A stretch of DNA of 64,000 nt from Scalesia atractyloides (GCA_947069175.1 CAMTDV010000023.1:90704240-90768239), one strand, 5' to 3'. Counted from the first letter of the stretch, positions 1 to 12,066 are shown. Program-made: numbers and translations. The notes: generated by a model not told the origin, from the sequence alone.

Positions 1-1
1 C

Positions 2-1545
2 GAAACCGGGTTAGCCATGATGTTTAACGCACATGCACCCGCAAATTTTTGGATTGATACCTTCACCTCGGCTACATATATTATAAACCGTCTTCCAACA
101 TCGCTTCTCGATAATAAATCTCCTTTCGAAATTTTGTTTCGTCAACCTCCATCATATTCAAACTTCAAAGTTTTCGGTTGTCGTATCTTCCCTTATCTTC
201 GTGATTACACCAAACACAAACTCTCGCCACGAAGTGCCCCGTGTATATTTATCGTTTATAGTTCGAAACATAAGGGTTATCGATGTTTAGATCGTAGCAC
301 CACACGAGTTTACATAACGCGACATGCAAAATTTGACGAAGACACGTTCCCATTTACCGGTAATAATTCCACAGTTGATGAAACTCAACTCCCACTCTCA
401 AATTTCGAGTATAACATCCCATCTGTCGAGCCTTCTCATTCTGTTCAAAACACAAACCAACCAACAAGCCCACCTCCTTCATCTAGCTCAATAAATTCAA
501 CTCCAACTTGTTCTATTTGCACAACCATACCTATCCCATCTACTACTTTTCAGGCGTTCATTCCACAAGACCAATTCACCTCCAATATACTTACTGACCA
601 ACAACCATATTCCACTTCTAATTTATCTACAAACCAACAAACCTACCCCACTACTACCCAAGCCATCCCTACCCCACCCGCCTCACCCTCAATGCTAAAT
701 ACAACACCTTCGTTACCTCACCCACCCCCACCCATGCAATCTACACCTCCTTTACTCCCCATGACAACAAGATCAAAAGCGGGAATTTTCAAACCTCGAC
801 CCTTTGCAGACCTCACCGATTTTTCATCAACAACTATTTATCATGCACTCTTCACCACACATTTTCCTAAAGGAATAAAAACAGCCCTTAAAAATCCAAA
901 GTGGGTCACCGCAATGGATGAAGAACTAACGGCCCTTCGAAACAACGATACATGGGATCTTGTGGAACGACCGATTCAATCAAATGTAGTGGGTTCTAAA
1001 TGGATATATCGAATAAGTATAAAGCCGATGGTACCCTTGACCGATACAAGGCACGCTTAGTTGCTCAAGGGTTCACGCAAATTCCCGGTCTTGTGGAACG
1101 ACCGATTCAATCAAATGTAGTGGGTTCTAAATGGATATATCGAATAAGTATAAAGCCGATGGTACCCTTGACCGATACAAGGAACGCTTAGTTGCTCAAG
1201 GGTTCACGCAAATTCCCGGTCTTGATTTCTCCTACACTTTGTCCGGTGGTCAAAGCCTCTACCATTCGGGTCGTCCTTAGTCTTGCTACTATCTACAAGT
1301 GGCCGCTTCATCAACTAGACGTCAATGACGCATTCTTAAACGGTCACCTTACCGAAACCGTCTATATGGAGCAACCACCTGGATTTACAAACCCAACATT
1401 TCCAAATCATGTTTGCAAACTTAAACAGGCTCTATAAGGTCTCAAGCAAGGACCACATGCTTGGTTTCAAAGGCTAAGTGCCTTCCTTGTCACGCTCGGT
1501 TTTACATGCAGTCGAGCTGACCCATCTCTCTTTGTCTTCAAAACC
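2..1545 (+). pseudogene. copia pol fragment: integrase C-terminus, linker and N-terminal reverse transcriptase
   Basis: The first 347 codons (17-1060) hold the end of the integrase (NFWIDTFTSATYIINRLPTS), the conserved stretch around FKVFGCRIFPYL, a long Pro/Ser/Thr-rich linker, and the start of reverse transcriptase (KWVTAMDEELTAL, then SKWIYRI). Frame is lost just after SKWIYRI by a one-base deletion that copy B at 17460 shares. After the duplication the RT motif QLDVNDAFLNGHLTETVYM is readable (1310-1365). A TAA then interrupts the conserved ALYGLKQ motif (about 1434), where copy B still has a Tyr codon. This is dead coding sequence. Confidence 0.85.
958..1219 (+). repeat. 131-bp direct tandem duplication inside RT
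   Basis: Bases 958-1088 and 1089-1219 are the same sequence with one visible difference (gcacgc versus gaacgc near each end). Copy B has the segment once. The unit length is not a multiple of three, so the duplication shifts frame. The near identity suggests it arose recently in this copy. Confidence 0.93.
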
Positions 1546-1789
1546 TAGAATCACAACTCGGATAGAAAAGCTTGAAAATATATGAAATAGAGTTTTAAAA
1601 TTCTTAGACCATCAAGTCATTTTTTATGGACATCAAGTTTTATACTTTTATCATACAACATGATAAACATTTATAAGATTAGATTTTAGAAATATTCAAA
1701 TAGAAACAAAAAATTATGTGGGTGGAAATGCCTAAGAATGGAGCTGCCTTGTTGTACCTGCTGAAGGTGCAATGTAAACAAACACCAAG

Positions 1790-2600
1790 TTAATCTAAAG
1801 GTTAATTTGTAGGATTAGTCTTGTTCAAATAAGGTTAATCTTTCTTCTTTCTCGATTGGTTACGGCTTGATCCTACAAAATAAAATAACATCGTGAAGTT
1901 CGTTACAAGAAGGAGGATTGGGGGTTCTCCTTGTAACCACCCTCTGGCGTGAAAATGAAAACTTGTTTTAAGGATAACAAGTGTGTGTATTAAGTAAGAG
2001 TGCAAGAGAGTGATCCTTAACCTGGAGATGAAGTCCTCTATTTATAGCCGAAGAGAGTAGCGAAGAAGATGGGCAATGCGCCTTGGGCTCGACGTTGACA
2101 TCATGGAATATCTCATTTGTCCCTTTGGACACAACCGCTAGTGTCTGCAGGTAAGTGGGAAGATGGGGCACGCTGATTGGATCCACGTGGCCTGGTAGTT
2201 GTTCTTGTTGTCGGGCTGTCATCAGTGGTTAATAGAGATCATGGAGCAGTGGTTGGCGCACGGTGATTGATGACACGTCATTGTCCTTTTGTACTTGTTG
2301 TTTCCTGCACGATTGTTTATCGTGAGGCTCTACCGGACACGATCTGGCGTGCGCCTATTAGTCGCATGCTCTGACACTTGTATTGGTTGTACTATGCCTC
2401 ACTGGCATGCTCAAACTCGCGCCTACGAGGCTTGCGCCATAGGGTCTGCACGAACCTATTGAAAATGACTAAGTGTTACATTCGTTTGTCTTGGGTATGG
2501 CCTTCTACGCCCGACCCATGCTTATAGTTGCGTGTGTTGACATAGGATTTGAGACTATTCCCCTTAAATAGTCAAAAGAATAATTATTGACCTGGAAAAG
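1790..2600 (-). mobile_element. LTR-like or solo-LTR remnant, minus orientation
   Basis: This GC-richer block stands out from its AT-rich surroundings. On the minus strand it has a clear TATA box (2037-2048) followed by a leader with a pyrimidine-rich character and no long ORF. That layout resembles the U3-R-U5 of a plant LTR retrotransposon. No TG/CA ends or target duplication could be fixed, so the boundaries are approximate. A solitary host promoter is an alternative. Confidence 0.3.
2037..2048 (-). promoter_or_regulatory. TATA box, minus strand
   Basis: The minus strand reads CTATAAATAGAG, a near-ideal plant TATA box, in the LTR-like block. It would drive transcription leftwards. No gene is recognisable downstream. 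Confidence 0.45.
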
Positions 2601-3768
2601 AATTAAAAGAAAATGATAGCTAGACCTCTATATTAAGTTGATATTGGGACAAATAAAAAGAGAAAATACAACTTATTTTATGTTTTTACAATTATATTTA
2701 CACTATAGATTATTAGAACCCACGCCACAAAAATATACAATATTTTGTCTCTATAGTCAATTAGTCATGAAATACAAAAACAAATTCCATGTATTTCATG
2801 ACCATATAGATATATATGGTCACTGATGTATAAATATACCTTAAAACTTAGGAGACATGTAATTTTCTCAAAATGAATGAGAACTAATTGTTGCTGCACA
2901 AATTCCGATTATGTGATTACTAAGACTTTAGTTTAATTTTTGGATAAACATGTTCCTTTTCTAATTACTTTTTTATTTGTAGGATAATGTACCATATTTG
3001 GACATTGCAATTTTAGGACCAAGGGTATAAATATGTGCTAGTATGTTTCAGGTAGTGTTTGTTTTTTTAAAATAGATCCGTGTTGTCTTTTCTGTCTGCG
3101 CTGCACAGACCACACGCATACATTTTTATCTACAGAGTGTGTTTTTTCCAAATACGTTTTATTAGAAAACGTTTGCGTAAACTCTTATTGGTGATTTTGC
3201 CCAATCACTTTTAAAAAAGATCTTCTAAGATCTGCAAAGTGTTAAGCACCACCACCGTCCATCACCACCACCACTATCGACCACTACCACCACCGTCCAT
3301 CATCACCGCCACCACCTACCACTACTGTCCGTACACCATCAGCAGTTATTTATAAGTCTAAATACGTTAAAAAAACAAACAGCATTCTTCTTGCTGATTG
3401 TAGAGGTTTGGTCCACCTCTTCTTATACACATGTCTGCATATGTAGTACGCAGATTACAGACATTTTACCTTTTGAAAACAAACAACACCTAAAAAGAAA
3501 GCCATGGACTGTTTTGGTTAACATTAAAACTTAAATATCAAGTTTTATTTAATATAATGAATGGTTCAAGGATGGATAAGTTAATAACATTTTACAGCTA
3601 TTCGTCTTTACCACTCCTTTTAACATAATCCGAGACATTTTAGCGCTGTTTCCTTTTACAAAAAAATTCCTTTTTTCATTTTCTTATTTACTAGTTTTCA
3701 AATAATCAAAATTTGCAGATATCTCAAACAACTAATTATCTTAGAACATTGAAATTGGAGAATTCATC

Positions 3769-3771
<3 letters not shown>
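2601..3771. other. AT-rich intergenic sequence, no gene seen
   Basis: No ORF here resembles a protein. A short CAC/CCACCA-rich patch lies at about 3245-3330. Confidence 0.6.

Positions 3772-3810
<39 letters not shown>
3772..3810. repeat. (AT)n microsatellite
   Basis: About 19 uninterrupted AT dinucleotides. Confidence 0.95.
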
Positions 3811-3815
<5 letters not shown>

Positions 3816-3872
3816 AAAAACACATTTTCATCTATAGTTTGTTTATTTTTCAAAAATCTCTCACATCCGTCC

Positions 3873-4013
3873 AGTGGCGAAGCTTGATATTTCCGACCAA
3901 AGGGTCAAAAACGTATATACCCAAAAAAATTATACGAAAACTACATACTCTCCACTACTAAGCGAAAAGTTCGGAGGTCGGTCCCCCTCCCGCCCCCACT
4001 ATGCTACGCCATT
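3873..4013. mobile_element. hAT-like MITE remnant
   Basis: The left end AGTGGCGAAGC and the reverse complement of the right end (AATGGCGTAGC) agree at 9 of 11 positions and enclose about 140 bp of non-coding sequence. Small elements with ends of the type CAGTGGCGnAGC are widely dispersed in eudicot genomes. The target duplication is not clear. Confidence 0.45.
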
Positions 4014-4854
4014 TCATCTGCCGCTCTATCTCTAACTCTATCATACTCAAATACGCTTATTTTATTCCTTTTTTTTTCTATACACTCACAAAAATAATAT
4101 AGAGGTTTGATATGTGCCTCTAAATATAGAAGTTGTACTTTGTTTTTATAAATCTTTATATATTTAAAGATTTTAACGTACTAGGGTTTTTATTGTTTTC
4201 TTTATTTTTTAATCTACATTGAATAAAAAGTTGAACGTGAATACTCTTGTTACTACAACTATAAATAGTAGAAACATATCCAAACACTATCTCCTAGTAT
4301 CCGTAGAATTGAAGTGACCCTATTTTTGCAACTTTTATACACCCCACCAATCATGAAAGTTGTACTGGTGTAGTACTGAAGAGATCAATAAATGTTTGGT
4401 TCTAACAGTTTTTTTCATCGTGAAATAACCTTTAGTAAACAAAATATAAAAAAAAATCTATTTAAACCGAAAGTTTTTAAGATGAACAAGTGGGACCAAA
4501 TAAAGGATAGCTTGTGATGGGCAAGTGGTCTTTATGAATTCAAAGACAGAAACGAGTGTGAAAGTTGGAGTTGAGCCTGAGAAAATTATGTTATACTGTT
4601 ATTGAATTCAAACGAAAAATATGCTAATGTTTGAATGTGTCTGCAAACTGTTTATCTAAGGGTAAATAATATTACTTGTTTCCCCACTCCTTTGACCTAA
4701 TTAGATAGACTTGTACTCCCAATCCACATAACGTCTCGTCTTATTTTCATAAAAATTTCTTTTTGGTCATTTAACTAGATTTCTTCCATTAACACCTAGA
4801 ATTTGCAGAACACTCAAGACATTCGATTATTACTTCATAGAGCAGAACATCAAA
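4014..4854. other. AT-rich intergenic sequence, no gene seen
   Basis: No convincing ORF, repeat or RNA is visible in this interval. Confidence 0.55.
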
Positions 4855-5307
4855 CAAAGGGTTACTGCGGTACCAATAAAAAATACGGTTGTCGCTACCA
4901 GACGAAGAAATGGATTTTTGAATTTATTAACATTCTCTAAAAAAGGTGCTGTTAATAATCCTGGGGTACTGATACCATTAACAGAACACCCAATAATTTA
5001 TTGCATAGTGTACGAAGTATTTGAAATACGGGAAAGAAATACCATTCGGGTAATATTTCCAATGGAGTTGCAAACGAATCTGCCGGTTCACCAATCATTG
5101 ATGGTTCTAGAACCGCTAAGCCTACGTTACATGCAATCGTTCCTAGAATTACTACCGGAAATATATATAAAGATCGTTGGGCCATGAGAGCTCCCCGTAA
5201 TAAGTATGACTCATACCTTTAGCCAATTTAGCTCTGAATATAGGATCATTCAAGTCAGGTTTTTTTGTTATTGGGATAGGTGAATTCTTATAGATCCATC
5301 CCCGGAA
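4855..5307 (-). pseudogene. petD: plastid petD exon 2 (cytochrome b6f subunit IV) pseudogene, nuclear plastid insertion
   Basis: On the minus strand, codons from about 5275 down to 4860 encode recognisable subunit IV of the thylakoid cytochrome b6f complex. Visible pieces are KKPDLNDPIFRAKLAKGM, then WPNDL, then YIFPVVILGTIACNVGLAV, EPSMIGEP, LEILPEWYFFPVFQILRT, and near the end RLVATTV. The frame is broken at least twice: a two-base insertion after WPNDL (about 5170) and a deletion in the VP-AG region (about 4955). The last residues are lost. Typical subunit IV is about 160 residues, so most of exon 2 is present. It lies among nuclear retroelements, so it is a plastid-to-nucleus transfer (NUPT) and not functional. 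Confidence 0.9.
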
Positions 5308-5341
5308 GAACCGGATATGATGATTTTTCATCATCCGACTC
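5308..5341 (-). other. petD group II intron domain V hairpin and intron 3' end (plastid-derived)
   Basis: Reading the minus strand into petD exon 2, a 34-base hairpin begins GAGTCGGATGATG, has an AAAA-containing loop region, and ends ATCATATCCGGTTC. This is the shape and sequence type of group II intron domain V. It sits just upstream of exon 2, as in plastid petD, which has an intron after a very short exon 1. It shows that the inserted plastid DNA extends into the intron. The insertion's outer boundary beyond 5341 is not clear. Confidence 0.7.
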
Positions 5342-6118
5342 GAGCAAGAATAAAAAGAACTAACTCAATCCATATAAAATATGTTTTGTCTGGACACCCG
5401 CACGTACGATATATATGCTTTTATAGTAAAATGACCCACGTGTTACAGCTGATCATCCCTACGTCAATGCATTATCGCAAATCCAGTTTCAAAATGCACA
5501 TCCAAACACCATCTTCAACAACCTGTTTTATAGCAGCCTGTTAGCTTAGATGATTCAATATTGCATGATCAGGTTCAGTATGCACGCATCCATACATGCT
5601 AGTCTTTTACTTTGTGATAATAGATCATTATGCAATTTAGGATCTGATATGGTTATCCGTATGGTTTTTTTTTTTTTATTTTAGGAAACCATAATATATC
5701 TAATTAAAAGTTTACCTAAATTTAAAAAATAAATCTTTATTTAAATCATTTAGGCACTAATTTTTCCGTCTAAAGACCTTATGAGGTCTTATTCTCTATT
5801 TACTAACATTCTGTTCAGGAATTCTACTAGTGATTTATGATATAGATAGAGAGAGATACACATAATACAGTATAGTCATATATAAATATATATAGGAGTG
5901 ACTGCAATATGTTAGAAGAGAGAAAGCCCCCCTACAAATTTGGCCCAAGTAATGTTATTTTTAGTATGCAATACGTTGCCCCTAAGCCCAAATGAAATTA
6001 GGCCCACTTTCATCTTGACTTACTAATCTATTGTTGATTCAGTTGACTTTAAAATACTACTCTTTCCCAAGTATCTAATTTATGTTTGCAATTAACTAAG
6101 CCTAAATGTCCTCAATAA
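5342..6118. other. AT-rich intergenic sequence, no gene seen
   Basis: The first part may still be petD intron but I cannot align it. A poly-T run and AT-rich sequence fill the rest up to the LTR at 6119. Confidence 0.5.
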
Positions 6119-6534
6119 TGTAAGATTAAATATATTATATTTATAATACTTATCAAAATAATATTAATCCTATTATATTTTAGTTGGTAATTGTTGATAG
6201 ACCATATTACCATAATTAACTAATTAGAGTTTCCTTCTAGATGTATATATAATGAGATGATTAGAGAGGTTTAGAGTTAGACATTCACAATAACATCATT
6301 ATCATCAAAGTCACCACCCACCTCTTTCTCCATAACCTAAATCGAATTCATCCCTAGTTTGGTTATCATCATTATAATCTTATACCCTACGGAGGAACCA
6401 AATCACACTGACAAAGATGTCGAACTCCATGGCTGCGTCTCTGACTGGATTCTCCACTGACCTATCTGACGACTCAAGTATTTCGTTCATGTTTTCCATT
6501 ATGTTTATACAGAACTTATCAACATGTGGTATCA
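6119..6534 (+). repeat. 5' LTR of copia element B
   Basis: Starts TG and ends CA. A TATA-like TGTATATATAATG at about 6240 is a plausible promoter. Compared with the 3' LTR it differs by scattered substitutions and a short indel near the start. Confidence 0.85.
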
Positions 6535-6536
6535 GA

Positions 6537-6548
6537 GCATATGTTGAT
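6537..6548 (+). promoter_or_regulatory. primer-binding site, initiator tRNA-Met
   Basis: TGGTATCAGAGC lies two bases after the 5' LTR. It is the standard complement to the 3' end of plant initiator tRNA-Met used by Ty1/copia elements. Confidence 0.9.
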
Positions 6549-7100
6549 AAATCAGTTCTGTTATGTATCCATTATTCTGGGATTAAAATCTGGAAAACAT
6601 AATTTTTGAACTTGATTACTTTTCCGAAATCACATAATTTGTGAGTTAAAAAATTCGGATTTAATGATTTAAACGGATGTTTAATCACATCCGAAATACC
6701 ACTGTTCCGAAATCTGCATAATATATTAAATTTTCAGTTTTGGATTCCGTAATTTAGTTTTAAATTTTTAGGGTTTATCATTATGTTCTTATGAAATTCA
6801 AAGAAATTCCTATATTTTGGAATGTAATTCGGATTATGGGATGTTTTCTTGGTTTTTGTCTATTTATCAAATTAAAACTTTTCGAAATCTGTTATTTTAT
6901 AAAAAGATATAATTTTTGAAATAATTAGATAAACTAAATTGATATTAAAAAGGAAACAAATTATCCCGTAATCCCTTAATTTTCGAATTTCAAAACTTAT
7001 CACAACTAACTGCCATGATTAGAGAATTCGAAACCTTTGATAACAAATTTCCTATGGATCCGAGACCCGTTCGAGATGCCTCATCTTGGACTAATTTGAG

Positions 7101-7438
7101 TCTCATCCGAGATGCCCATCTCGAACTAATTCAAGTCTGTCTCATCAGAGATCCATCCGAGATGCCCATCTCGGACTAACTTGAGTCTCATCTGAGATGC
7201 ATATCTCGGACTAATTCGAGTCTCATCAGAGATGCCCATCTCGAACTCATCTGAGACTCATCCGAGATAACCATCTCGGACTAATTCGAGCCTCATCCGA
7301 GATGCATATCTCGGACTAATTTAAGTCTCATCCTAAATGCTCATCTCGAACTCATCTGAGACTCATCCGAGATACCCATCTTAGACTAATTCGAGTCTCA
7401 TCCGAGATGTCTATCTCGGACTAATTCGAGTTTCATCC
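7101..7438. repeat. 35-bp minisatellite in the leader of element B
   Basis: About nine to ten imperfect units of roughly 35 bp. The core is ATCCGAGATGCCCATCTCGG followed by ACTAATTCGAGTCTC. Each unit contains a small palindrome (CCGAGATG...CATCTCGG). The units differ by point changes and one has a short insertion. No reading frame runs through it. Confidence 0.9.
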
Positions 7439-7654
7439 AAAATCCAAGATTTTATCCGAAATCTCATTACTACAATAGATTATTATTGTGAACTAAATTT
7501 CAGTTGTTCCCCTGCACCCCTCAGCGAACTCAACGCGGAGTTCGGTCCGTGCTAACAGGGGGTTTGCGATTAAATAAATGTTTTGTAAATACTTAATTAA
7601 TTATAATAAGATAACTTTTTACAAAACCAAATAGCTTAACTTGAGTGAACTTCT

Positions 7655-7905
7655 GATATATCACTTCTGCCCAAAGGTGATTTGATGCATCTATTTATTG
7701 TTCAAGTATTACAAAAGCTATGTTAATTATGCATTATAAACGTGAATATCTTATTTCTGGCCAAAGCTGATCTAATTCATTCATGTCTAGCATACTTAAT
7801 AAGTGCATAATTAGAGTGGTCTCGTTTCTGGCCAAAGCTGATTTGTCACAATTACTTTGCACACATACTTAGATGATTACACTTCTGGCCAAAGCTAATT
7901 TGTCT
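7655..7905 (+). repeat. four spaced copies of a TTCTGGCCAAAGCTGAT motif
   Basis: Near-identical 17-20 bp motifs occur at about 7665, 7753, 7826 and 7882, spaced about 55-90 bp apart with unrelated or only weakly similar sequence between them. They sit in the untranslated leader ahead of where gag would start. The function is unknown. Confidence 0.75.
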
Positions 7906-8169
7906 TCATTTAAGTAGAATTTTCAAATAAGTATATTATTTTGATGTTAGTAATAGACATATCACAAATTCTTCAAATAATTATCCTCACATTAATGATC
8001 CTTCATTAATCTTATGATCATATTTTATCTGCCTTATCTTTAACACCCCATAACATTACTCACTGTAACTTTCTTCTATAAAACAGTATCTCATCCACTC
8101 TAGTTCCTAAACCTAATATGTTTTGCTTTACTTAAAGTTTCTATAAGATTATCTCTTGAATTAAATCCT

Positions 8170-11100
8170 TGATTACCCCTTAAGACACGATAATCCTATT
8201 GCTCTCTTCTGGATAAAGTGCTACAGAAGCAAAGTAGAGTATGATGAATACGATAAGTCGAACATGATGTCTCTTATGATAATCAAGAACTCGTTTAACA
8301 TAATTGCTATCACTAAATTTATTCCAGATTATGTTTGTCCTAAGACTAATCTAATTTTATGGAATAATCAGAGGAACTCCTAAGGTGCATGTCTTCATTT
8401 CAAATTCTAAACTACAAAGGTTAAATAGTATCCGTGAATAAATCATAATGTACAATACCATAACCCTTAAAATAAAAGGCTTACGCATGGAAATAAGTAC
8501 ATTTTTTCAGTGCCTTATAAATCAACTATAACACTCAACAGTACCAAAGGAAAATGAGTGTGTTGGTCAGCAACATACGTAAAGGAAAAGAAATGCCTAA
8601 TACTGGAAAATAAGATGTAATTCACCTCACTACCACTAAAACCTAAAAGAGGATACTTCTAAGGTTCATAGACAAAACACAAGTAGTAATTCCAGCTTTA
8701 AGGTTCTTCAAGGGAGAAACTCACTGCCTAATTATGCCATTAGGCATAAGCAAAGAGGTTATTTATAATTCAAAAGAACAGTTGGATAAAATAGGTAGTC
8801 ACCTTTTAATGATCTTTAAGTCTGATAATTTTAATATTCCAGTTAACACCTGATAAGTTGACTCTAGTTCTAAATGTTTCCTTACTAGAATTCAACAAAT
8901 AACTAACATGAGAGTTAGTGACAAAATTAAATGTTAAGGCTATAAGAACTATGAAAAGTTGTCTTCTAATTACGCTTTATGATACATTACATATTCTGGA
9001 AATTAATCAGAATTTAGTATCAATACTAAAGCTATATTATGACAGTTGTGAGGTTTGCATAGTCAACATAAAGTCACACTTACCTTAAACTCTCATATTA
9101 TTTATTCTCAATATCTGAATAGAAACATTAATAAGATGAAGCTAGATGATACCTTACACTTTTACAACTTTTGTTATCATACAAATGAGAATTTGACAGA
9201 AGGAAATGAGATCTATAAATTTCATCCATTGAAACCGTAATTCATGAGAAATCATGACATGGTTAGTGAGGATGATTTTTTCATCTAATCTCATTCTAAG
9301 TGATTTTAAATCATGATGTTAAAAGCCCTAAAATATTATTTGGCTAAAGAAATAAGTATGGGTCCACTATAAGTTATATATTATTGACATTTGTGGAACT
9401 TATTCAAAGTGGAATATCCAGATGTAATTCATTTATCAATTAAAGACTATCAACTTATATCTAAATTTGTCTCATATGGCCCATAGTCTTAAAGAAATCT
9501 ATTCATAAATATACTTAATATGATTTCTATTAAACATGTCCCCAAGCTTCTTATGACATTTGGAAATTAAGGAAACCAAGTAAAGTTTAACATATATATG
9601 ATAGGTTCCCACATCAAATACCTCATTGAAATTTATCTTGTAGCAATTTTTAGAGATATCAAAGATCAGTGGGAGCATTAAGTGTCTTAATTATAACTTG
9701 CAAAAGTTGCAAGAGGTGAGAGTGAAAACTTCACATTACTTCAATTTACACCTCTTGTTTAAGACACTGTTCCATTTCGGCACTGTTTTATCAAAACTTG
9801 TCTCCTTAAAATCTAATGCTACTCTTACAAAACTTTCGTTGTTGCTTAATTGTGGGCAAACTTAGATTTCTTACCTAAACTAATATAATCCTCATCAAGA
9901 GAAACTACAACAACTAACGTCATTAATTTTTTTCTCTATTAGAATATGTTGGTCGTTAAATATTGACCCTCAGCATGTGGAGTTCCTAAAGACTTCTTAG
10001 GTTAGTGGGAGCAGTAAAGTCTTTATCATGACTTGCAAGGAATACAAGAGGCGGGGGAAGAGAGTCATTCAATTTTACTCCGAATTTAACTCCGTTTACA
10101 CCTCTTGTACATCATACTACACCAACTCTTACACACTTAGAATCCTGAAAATGATAGCAACCTAACCAAGAGCTAATCCACAAAACTGAAACTTCTAATA
10201 AACCCAATAATCAACTCAGGAGGTCATCTAGGTTTAAAAACCTACTAACTTTGATGATTACATAACCTCCCTAACTAATGTTGAAGTGGATTTTGAAAAA
10301 GTTTACTGATCCTATCTCTTCTAATTAAACCATTAGCGTCAATCAATCTTCTTAATGGAATAAAATTGTTTTCTAGTAAAACTGATTTTATGTGTTCGAA
10401 TAACGTTTGGGATTTGATTGAATTACCTAAGAGTGTTCATAACCAAACCAAATCCTAATATAAACGTTAAGACACCAAGATCCATGATTGATTGTCAAAG
10501 GTTATACTCAGAAAGAGAGAAATTATCAAAGAATCTTCTTACCTATATTACAAAAGTTTTTTTGAGGATCATCATTGTTCTGGTAGCTTATAACAATTTA
10601 GAGCTACATTAGCTGAACATTAAAACAATTTTCCCTAACAATTGACTTATATATTTACATGTTCATAAACAACCTAAAAGTTCTAAACTTAAGGTTAAGG
10701 AACAACTTGTCTATAAGCCGATAAAATCCATGTATGGGTTAATGCAAACATCATAATGCGATGAAATCTTAACGCAGTTATTTTCATCAAGAACCAAGTG
10801 GATTAATGTATCTACCTCAAGATGAGTGGAGCAACTAAAATAAATTTGTCTGTATATATATGATATTCTTTTGACAAGTATATGTTACATAAGTCAAAGC
10901 ATTGTTAAAAACAAACTTTGATATAATAAATCTCTGAGATATCTCTTATGTAATAGATATCATAACATACCGAGATAGACCCAAAGGGACATTATTTTCA
11001 TTCCATAAGTTTAACTTTAAATGGGTCCTTACATATGTAACAAACAATACGGCTCTCCTTTAGAGGATAATGAGGTAAATGAGATTATTTCCTTATGCTT

Positions 11101-11560
11101 CATTAATTAGAAGCCTTATGTGGTTTAAGTCTATACTCATTTAGATATTACTCACACTTCAACACACTAGATATGTCTAGATTAATGTGAAGCAACTTAT
11201 GGAGTATTAAAATATCTATAAAAGGAAACGAGAGACTATAATTTAAAGAAGAAGTGAGAACTCAACCCGGTTGATTACTCTAACTTTGTAATATTCAGAG
11301 ATGACAAAATGTAATTTCTAGGCATATCCTTATGTCAGCAGACAAAACCTATCTCATGGAGGAGTCATAATGAACTGATAACAACAACCTAAGATATAAT
11401 GACATAATATGTTGTTGACCACAAAGCAATAGTCACTAAATGTTGTTGAAAATTTATCAGTGGACCCATAAGTTTATTAACTCCATATAAATTATATATC
11501 GAAGCTATATTGAATCATCATCTTCTCTGCTACGGTTCTTGGTTTAAAGCTATAATGAGT
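8170..11560 (+). pseudogene. gag-pol remnant of copia element B
   Basis: Frames are heavily broken. The clearest part is reverse transcriptase: NNVWDLIELPKS (about 10403), then RIIIVLVAYNNLELH (10564-10608, normally followed by the catalytic Asp motif, here replaced by a stop), and a degenerate SMYGLMQTS (about 10728), matching the family SIYGLKQAS box. A remnant of the Tyr-x-Asp-Asp segment follows at about 10855. RNase H traces lie at 11310-11420. Two related segments at 9667-9775 and 10005-10120, both starting GTGGGAGCA, look like an internal duplication. I cannot place gag or integrase domains with confidence. Confidence 0.7.
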
Positions 11561-11620
11561 ATTAACTTCTGATCAGACTAATCTAATACTCTTGATAAAT
11601 GATTACTCGGCTAAGTGGGA

Positions 11621-11633
11621 GAATGTAAGATTA
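11621..11633 (+). promoter_or_regulatory. polypurine tract of copia element B
   Basis: The purine-rich AAGTGGGAGAA lies immediately before the 3' LTR, where plus-strand DNA synthesis is primed. Confidence 0.75.
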
Positions 11634-12066
11634 AATATATTATATTCATAATATTTAATCATGTAGCCATCATACTCATTTATATTATATTAGATCAAAA
11701 AAATATTAATCCTACTATATATTAGTTGGTAATTGTTGATGGACCATATTACCATAATTAACTAATTAGGGTTTCCTTCTAGGTGTATATATAAGGAGAT
11801 GATTAGAGAGGTTTAGAGTTAGACATTCACAATAACATCATTATCATCAAAGTCCCCACCCACCTCTCTCTCCATAACCTAAACCGAATTCATCCCTAGT
11901 TCGGTTATCACCATCATAATCTTACACCCTACGGAGGAACCAGATCACACTAACAAAGATGTCGAACTCCATGGCTGCGTCTCTGACTGGATTCTCCGTT
12001 GGCCTGTCTGCCGTCTCAGGTATTTCATTCATGTTTTCCATTATGTTTATACATAACTTATCAACA
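11634..12066 (+). repeat. 3' LTR of copia element B
   Basis: Same start and end as the 5' LTR. It carries a small extra segment (about 11655-11695) absent from the 5' copy. Visible divergence between the two LTRs indicates an old insertion. Confidence 0.85.

Larger units (their letters stand above)
1..1545 (+). mobile_element. Ty1/copia retrotransposon, partial copy A
   Basis: This stretch matches 16460 to about 17875 of the complete element at 14530-19041 almost base for base, apart from a 131-bp internal duplication. It starts inside the integrase region at the window edge, so the left part lies outside. It stops abruptly inside the reverse transcriptase, just after the codons for ADPSLFVFKT, where similarity ends in unrelated sequence. 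There is no 3' LTR, polypurine tract or RNase H. It is therefore a truncated copy of the same family. Confidence 0.9.
6119..12066 (+). mobile_element. Ty1/copia retrotransposon B, degenerate, both LTRs present
   Basis: Two LTRs of about 416 and 433 bp share long near-identical stretches, start TGTAAGATTAAATATATTAT and end TTATCAACA. The first is followed by an initiator tRNA-Met primer site, and the second is preceded by a purine tract. The interior (about 5.1 kb) holds badly decayed gag-pol. RT and RNase H remnants lie in order near the 3' end, as in Ty1/copia. I found no matching 5-bp target duplication (flanks AATAA and TTGTG), so it may have recombined or decayed. Confidence 0.85.

Noticed and set aside
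1968..2222. 84-codon open frame on the minus strand
   Set aside because: It lies in the presumed leader after a TATA box, has no recognisable domain and fits a chance frame in GC-richer LTR DNA.
4918..5187. 89-codon plus-strand frame
   Set aside because: It is the antisense shadow of the petD pseudogene on the minus strand.
7101..7438. Possible CRISPR-like array because of regular 35-bp spacing
   Set aside because: Units are contiguous and diverged with no unique spacers, and this is plant nuclear DNA.
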